The translations under genes and the position numbers were made by a program. The notes below the pieces were generated by a model. That model made no database searches. It was not told the origin of the DNA and saw only the letters and a list, made by a program, of their open reading frames with translations. Positions 15,084 through 21,056 of a stretch of DNA of 21,056 nt are shown here, piece after piece. Position 1 is the stretch's first letter, and the number at the start of each line of letters is the position of its first letter. This DNA is from Euryarchaeota archaeon UBA486. GTDB taxonomy: Archaea; Thermoplasmatota; Poseidoniia; Poseidoniales; Poseidoniaceae. The stretch is taken from NCBI GenBank assembly GCA_002497765.1, contig DAET01000046.1, positions 60,985 through 82,040 of the forward strand. The letters are read 5' to 3'.

Positions 15084-16679
15084 TCAGACCTCTTCGTCAG
15101 GCATTTCTGGAATCGAAGGGTCTTGCTTGGCCCACAACACGTCGTCGATGCGAAGGACGGAGAGGGCGGCTTCCGTAGCGCCAGCCAACACCTGACGGGT
15201 GATGCGCAACGGCTCCACGATGCCATCATCCACCATGCTCGATGGCGATTTGTTTTCCACGTTCAAACCGATGTGGTGAGCATCAGGGCCTTGGTGCGTG
15301 CTTTGCTTCGCCACCGTTTGGAGCAGCGAATCCAGCGGGTCAAGACCGGCGTTTTGAGCGAGGGTTCGTGGAATGATTTCAAGGGCGTCAGCGAAGGCTT
15401 CAATCGCCAATTGTTCGCGACCGGCGAAGCCTTCGGCGAACCGCCGCAAATGTCGGGCAAGAGCGATTTGCGTCGCTCCGCCTCCAGCGAGCAGGTAGGG
15501 CTCCTCGAGAAGTTGGCACGCCACACCGAGGGCGTCGGCGAAACATCGCTCAACTTCACCGACGGTTTCGTTGGTTGAACCCTTGGCGATGAAGGTCGCA
15601 CCGCCTTCCTCGGTTTCGACGATCCAGTGCATGACGCCGTTCCATCGTTCGTTACGGCTGGAGATGAACACGCCCAAGTCGGAGGCCGTGAGTCCCTTGA
15701 CATCGTTGTTGAGGGTGGCGTTGGTTCCCCGAGCCAGCAGATCGAGGTCGGAACGAGCCACGCGGCGGTAGGCTTGGATGCCAGCGTCGGTGAGGGCTGC
15801 GTGAACATCGTCATCAATCCCTTCTTTGCAGGCGAGCAGCGTGACACCGAGGTCGACCAGATGGTTGATTTGGTCCAACAGCATCGTTTTTTCTTGCTGC
15901 CGGAAACTCTCCAACACACCGGTGCTGGCGACGTTAAGTTTGACGTTGCTCATCATTTCCCGTCGTTCGAGGCCACCGTCAACCAAGGCAACCTTGCCTG
16001 ATGTCAGCGATTTTGGCATGCGGTCCGTGACTCTCTTTTTCGCCAGCACCAGTCCGGTGACAAGCGAAGAGTCCGTCATGCTCCCCCCCGTTTGGGTGAG
16101 AATTTTCACGCGGGTTGGGTCGGCCAGGATACCGTCCGGGCGATCTTCAGCCACCGCTTTCGCTGCCTCGATGGCAAGGCCAGCAAGGTGCTCCTGCATG
16201 GCCCGGTGAATCTTTCCAGAGAGCGAGGTCGTGGCGGCGGCCATCATCTGGTGCTCAGTGGCGTCAATGACCAAAGTCTCGAAATGTTGCCTGCACGCTT
16301 CTTCGGCCTGACGGTACCCTCGTGCGATGGCCGAGGGGTGAACACCCTGCAGCACCAACTCCCAAGCGTTCTGCAGCAATTCTGCTGAAAGAAGCACGGC
16401 ACTGGTCGTTCCGTCCCGTGCGATTCGGTCTTGGGTGGTGGAGGCGTTGATGAGCATGCGAGCCACCGGATGCTCAACTTTGGCCGATTCGAGGACGGTG
16501 ACACCGTCGTTGGTGACCATCGTTCGCCCTTCATCGTCGATGAGCAACTTGTCCTGGCCCAGCGGGCCCAGCGTGGTCCGCACGGCGCCTGCAAGTGCCA
16601 TAGCGGCCGTGATGTTGTTGCGAAGGGCTTCACGACCGGTGGTTCGCGTCGTCTCCTTGAGAATGGGGACTTCGCTCAT
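15084..16679 (-). CDS. ths: Thermosome (group II chaperonin) subunit, divergent nucleotide loop
   Basis: It is an ATP-driven double-ring chaperonin subunit that folds cytosolic proteins. The 531 residues give the family order: N-terminal equatorial part with TTLGPLGQDKLL and TNDGVTVLESAKVEHPVARM, intermediate and apical domains with an ESFRQQEKTMLLDQI protrusion segment, then GGGATQIALA, GREQLAIEAFADALEIIPRT, AQNAGLDPLDSL and the terminal IVEPLRITRQVLAGATEAAL. The usual VGDGTT loop reads ARDGTT, so Arg88 replaces the glycine before Asp89, and the usual GMDKM is GQDKL. The C-terminus ends in acidic PDEEV rather than a Gly/Met-rich tail. The frame extends to a TTG at 16712, but ATG 16679 gives the expected N-terminus. 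It lies 56 bases after dnaK and overlaps or abuts HMG-CoA synthase, so the cluster is probably one transcript. Confidence 0.94.
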   Translation of the reverse strand: MSEVPILKETTRTTGREALRNNITAAMALAGAVRTTLGPLGQDKLLIDDEGRTMVTNDGVTVLESAKVEHPVARMLINASTTQDRIARDGTTSAVLLSAELLQNAWELVLQGVHPSAIARGYRQAEEACRQHFETLVIDATEHQMMAAATTSLSGKIHRAMQEHLAGLAIEAAKAVAEDRPDGILADPTRVKILTQTGGSMTDSSLVTGLVLAKKRVTDRMPKSLTSGKVALVDGGLERREMMSNVKLNVASTGVLESFRQQEKTMLLDQINHLVDLGVTLLACKEGIDDDVHAALTDAGIQAYRRVARSDLDLLARGTNATLNNDVKGLTASDLGVFISSRNERWNGVMHWIVETEEGGATFIAKGSTNETVGEVERCFADALGVACQLLEEPYLLAGGGATQIALARHLRRFAEGFAGREQLAIEAFADALEIIPRTLAQNAGLDPLDSLLQTVAKQSTHQGPDAHHIGLNVENKSPSSMVDDGIVEPLRITRQVLAGATEAALSVLRIDDVLWAKQDPSIPEMPDEEV

Positions 16680-16735
16680 ACGCCGTCCACCGACCTCTTC
16701 CCCATAAGCCAAGCGCTTGAGGCTTGAGGTTGGGT

Positions 16736-18619
<1,884 letters not shown>

Positions 18620-18633
18620 TGTGTTCACGTCCT

Positions 18634-19320
18634 TCAAAAGATGGGGATGCCACCGTCGTCTTCGTCATCGTCGTCGTCGCCGAGGTCGATGCTCACCTCC
18701 CCCGGGGCAGGGAGGGAGTCGTCATCACCCTTCTCCAACGCCTTTCCTTGTGGCGTCAATTTCAGGGTGATGTCGAGAATGCCGTTGTTCAAGGTCCAGT
18801 CTACGACGTCGTCGCAGGGGTGGGGGAGTTCGACCAACGCCAAGGGCTTGGGTTGGGTGGTGCGCATGATTTCAATTTGCGAACCGTTCTTGATGAGTTC
18901 AATTTCGAGGTGTTCGGATTCAATGTCGCCTTTGAGGGCAAAGTCGAGGGTGACCGACATGTTCCAACCGTCGAGGTAGACATCCTCAGCAGGGAGTTTG
19001 ACGGTCTCGTCGTCGTTGTCTTCCAGGGCAGAAGGATCCATTTCGACCGGAGCAGCATCCACGCGGATGTCCATGCCGAGGTTCTTGAACAGGTCCTCCA
19101 CGGAGGTGCCAGCGTTGAACATCTTGGAGATGTCCGATATGTCGAAGTTGAAATTCACTTCACCTTTGGCGATTTTTTCAGGGTTAATCCCGAGGGCATC
19201 GAATTGGTCCTTGAACTGGTTCATGAAGCCCTTGAGTTGTTCTCGATTGATGGGCATGCCCATGTTTCGGAGCATCTCTTCGAGTTTGTCCAACAAGTCG
19301 TCTTCCCAGTCGTCAGCCAT
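18634..19320 (-). CDS. Hsp20/alpha-crystallin-like small heat-shock protein
   Basis: It is probably an ATP-independent holdase that passes clients to DnaK. The 228 residues divide into a helical acidic N-terminal half (EDDLLDKLEEMLRNMG, EDLFKNLGMD), a beta-rich domain from about 115 to 195, and an acidic tail. The beta domain has the alpha-crystallin pattern: GWNMSVTLDFAL, DIESEHLEIELIKNGSQIEI, VELPHP and, before the last strand, NNGILDITLKL, which corresponds to the NNGVLE-x-L signature. The last residues, GGIPIF, contain an I-x-I motif that in small heat-shock proteins docks into a neighbouring dimer. The ATG at 19320 begins MADDWEDDLL. The gene is the first of the cluster with dnaK and the thermosome, and a TATA box lies 53 bases upstream. 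Sequence divergence is high, so a CS-domain co-chaperone is the alternative. Confidence 0.78.
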   Translation of the reverse strand: MADDWEDDLLDKLEEMLRNMGMPINREQLKGFMNQFKDQFDALGINPEKIAKGEVNFNFDISDISKMFNAGTSVEDLFKNLGMDIRVDAAPVEMDPSALEDNDDETVKLPAEDVYLDGWNMSVTLDFALKGDIESEHLEIELIKNGSQIEIMRTTQPKPLALVELPHPCDDVVDWTLNNGILDITLKLTPQGKALEKGDDDSLPAPGEVSIDLGDDDDDEDDGGIPIF

Positions 19321-19372
19321 TGCCCAACACCACTACTAAACCATCGGTTATGTAATTGCGAAGGTGCAACCC

Positions 19373-19380
19373 CATATAAA
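19373..19380 (-). promoter_or_regulatory. Archaeal TATA box for the small heat-shock/dnaK/thermosome cluster
   Basis: TTTATATG on the minus strand is the best TATA box in the window. It lies in an AT-rich island 53 bases upstream of ATG 19320, so initiation would be expected near 19350 with a leader of about 30 bases. An inverted repeat AACC-ATC-GGTT (19339-19349) lies at the predicted start of transcription and could be an operator for a heat-shock repressor; this is speculative because the arms are short. Confidence 0.6.
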
Positions 19381-19414
19381 TCTAATCAAATCGGCTCACT
19401 GCGACCAAACAGGG

Positions 19415-19477
19415 AAAAAAGCGGTCGTGACGTGTTGACGAAGAGCATCTTCATCCACGTGGCCACTTCAGGTGGCC
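19415..19477 (-). terminator. Hairpins and T-run downstream of the leucyl aminopeptidase gene
   Basis: Reading away from the aminopeptidase stop, there is a 6-bp stem GGCCAC/GTGGCC with a 5-base loop (19461-19477). A 5-bp stem GAAGA/TCTTC (19440-19452) follows, then six consecutive T residues (19415-19420 on the minus strand). Archaeal termination depends mainly on the T-run. The arrangement separates this gene from the chaperone promoter at 19373. Confidence 0.5.
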
Positions 19478-19494
19478 CGGCATGTGGGGCAATC

Positions 19495-20988
19495 TCACTC
19501 GCCGGTGATCAAGCGAACCATGGTGCGGACATGGATGCCGGTGGCGCCGTGGCCGACCATCTTGTTGGTCTTGGCACCCCAGTAGGTTCCTGCAATGTCC
19601 ATGTGAGCCCAAGTGATTTGCTCGGCATCGTCGCCTTCGCCTCGGTTGGGGACGAATTGCTTCAGGAAGGCAGCGGCGGTGTTGGCGCCGCCCCATCGAC
19701 CTGCTCCGAGGTTGCGAGTATCGGCGATTTTGGAATCGGTCATCTCCTTCTCAAAGGCGGGCAGGAGTGGCATCGGCCAGGCGAGCTCGCCAACGTCGTT
19801 GCCTGCTTCGTGAATTCGGGTACGGAAGTCGTCGTCGTTGGACCACAAGCCGGTCGCTTCGTGGCCGAGGGCCACGACGCATGCACCGGTCAAGGTCGCA
19901 AAGTCCACGATGTATTCGGGGTCGTAATCGGTGCCGGCCTTCCACAGGCCGTCGGAGAGCACCAAGCGGCCTTCAGCGTCGGTGTTGAGCACCTCGATGG
20001 TCTTGCCAGAGAGGGTGGTGATGACGTCGCCGGGTCGCTGGGCGTTGGCAGCGGGCATGTTCTCTGCCATGCACGTGATGGCGACCACCTTGCCGGGGTA
20101 GCCGCTGGCAGCGAGGGCTTCCATGGTCCCGAAGACGGTGGCGGAGCCGCCCATGTCGTACTTCATTTCGTCCATGTTGGCACCGGGCTTGAGCGAGATG
20201 CCACCCGTGTCAAAGGTGATGCCCTTGCCGACCAGCATGGGGTGTCGACCTTTCTGGTCGCCGTTGAGGGTGAAGATGACCATGCAGGGCTTACGAGACG
20301 AACCCATGCCGACCGCAACGAGGCCGCCCATGCCGTGTCGCTTCGCGGCTTCGTAGTCAATGACCTCGACCTTGGCGTTGTCGTACTGCTTGGCCCAGCG
20401 CTCGGCTTTCTCAGCGAAGGCCATGGGGTACATGTCGTTGGGGGGGCAGTTGCCAAGATCCCGGGAAAGGTGGACACCACCCACGATGGAAGCGGCTCGG
20501 TCGATGATGGCCGACAGGGCTGTAGCATCGCCTTCGTTGCAGTTGATACGAGCGGAGAGGTTGGTCTCTTCCTCGTCGTCGTCCTTCTTCTTGTAGACGT
20601 TGTAGGAGTAATCGCGAAGCATCATGCCCTCAGCAAAGGAGGCCATTGAGGTGAGGTCAGCATCGTGGAAGACCACGGTCAATTCGTTGCCGTGGACTTT
20701 CTTGGAGGAAGCCACCACGGTTGCGCCGGCTTCTCGGTAGGCGTGGACATCGGCCTTGTCGGTCTTTCCAAGACCGACGAGCATGGCCTTGCCGCCATCG
20801 GTTCCCACGAGGGTCATGGTGGCGTTGGCCTTGGCCTTGAAGTCACCATCGCCCAGCACGCGGTTGATTTGTGCCTTGAGGCTGGTGGGAATCCCCTCAA
20901 CGATTTCGGGGAGTGCTTCTTCACCTTCGAACAGAGGAAGGACGAGGGTTCCGTTGATGTTGTTGCCTGAACTGATGGTCACTTGCAT
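19495..20988 (-). CDS. pepA: Leucyl aminopeptidase, M17 family
   Basis: It removes N-terminal residues, with a preference for leucine, from peptides in the cytoplasm using two metal ions, recycling amino acids from protein turnover. The 497 residues are nearly the same length as E. coli PepA (503). Metal and catalytic residues are intact: Lys255 (VGKGITFDTGG), Asp260, Asp278 (MKYDMGGSA), Asp337 and Glu339 (NTDAEGRLVLSD), with Arg341. The N-terminal macro-like domain is poorly conserved and holds an acidic, lysine-rich stretch KKKDDDEEE. The open frame runs back to a TTG at 21027, but ATG 20988 (MQVTISSGNN) fits the family N-terminus and has GGTGA a few bases upstream. It precedes the chaperone cluster on the same strand but is separated from it by a probable terminator and a new promoter. 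Confidence 0.95.
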   Translation of the reverse strand: MQVTISSGNNINGTLVLPLFEGEEALPEIVEGIPTSLKAQINRVLGDGDFKAKANATMTLVGTDGGKAMLVGLGKTDKADVHAYREAGATVVASSKKVHGNELTVVFHDADLTSMASFAEGMMLRDYSYNVYKKKDDDEEETNLSARINCNEGDATALSAIIDRAASIVGGVHLSRDLGNCPPNDMYPMAFAEKAERWAKQYDNAKVEVIDYEAAKRHGMGGLVAVGMGSSRKPCMVIFTLNGDQKGRHPMLVGKGITFDTGGISLKPGANMDEMKYDMGGSATVFGTMEALAASGYPGKVVAITCMAENMPAANAQRPGDVITTLSGKTIEVLNTDAEGRLVLSDGLWKAGTDYDPEYIVDFATLTGACVVALGHEATGLWSNDDDFRTRIHEAGNDVGELAWPMPLLPAFEKEMTDSKIADTRNLGAGRWGGANTAAAFLKQFVPNRGEGDDAEQITWAHMDIAGTYWGAKTNKMVGHGATGIHVRTMVRLITGE

Positions 20989-21056
20989 GGGTTCACCGGT
21001 GTATGCCAACGATTTCCACCACTTCAACCCTCGCAGTCACCGGTCAGCCTTGGGAG

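Noticed and set aside
20993..21044. TCACCGGT repeated twice upstream of the aminopeptidase gene
   Set aside because: Two short copies 44 bases apart, containing a common palindrome, are likely chance. The upstream sequence is cut by the window edge.

Overview
The window is a gene-dense stretch (about 94% coding) of moderately GC-rich DNA, most probably from an uncultured marine euryarchaeon of the Marine Group II / Poseidoniales type. The archaeal signals are a group II chaperonin (thermosome) gene, an archaeal-style ATP-NAD kinase, a TATA-box promoter and an oligo-T terminator. They sit beside genes of bacterial type (CobB-like sirtuin, TGS-containing threonyl-tRNA synthetase, DnaK, MvaS-like HMG-CoA synthase) and a CTP synthase that reads like the eukaryotic enzyme. 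This mosaic fits Poseidoniales, but the lineage call is inference from gene content; no rRNA is present. No tRNA, rRNA, CRISPR array, insertion sequence or phage gene was found, and no gap between genes exceeds 200 bases.

Layout. 1-869 (-): pyrB, aspartate carbamoyltransferase, running off the left edge. 998-2755 (+) and 2756-5284 (-): two large unrecognised membrane proteins, one with a coiled-coil/helical-hairpin tail and one with a TPR-like tail. They are convergent, with stop codons that touch. 5291-7315 (-): thrS, directly upstream of and probably co-transcribed with the second membrane protein, and preceded by a hairpin. 7397-7720 (-): a small acidic, probably disordered protein. 7819-9003 and 9090-9803 (+): ATP-NAD kinase and sirtuin, an NAD(P)-related pair. 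9811-10572 (-): a four-helix membrane protein with a C-terminal zinc ribbon, downstream of pyrG (10638-12269, -). 12403-13455 (+): threonine 3-dehydrogenase. 13459-19320 (-): a chaperone cluster in transcription order, Hsp20-like small heat-shock protein, dnaK, thermosome, and then HMG-CoA synthase. A clear TATA box lies ahead of it. 19495-20988 (-): leucyl aminopeptidase (M17), followed by hairpins and a T-run that separate it from the chaperone promoter.

Together the genes cover pyrimidine synthesis (pyrB, pyrG), proteostasis (sHsp, DnaK, chaperonin, aminopeptidase), NAD(P) supply and NAD-dependent deacylation, threonine use, and the entry to isoprenoid lipid synthesis. The least explained parts are the two large membrane proteins, the zinc-ribbon membrane protein and the small acidic protein. 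Several start codons given here are internal to longer open frames that begin at TTG; they were chosen from family N-termini and Shine-Dalgarno positions.
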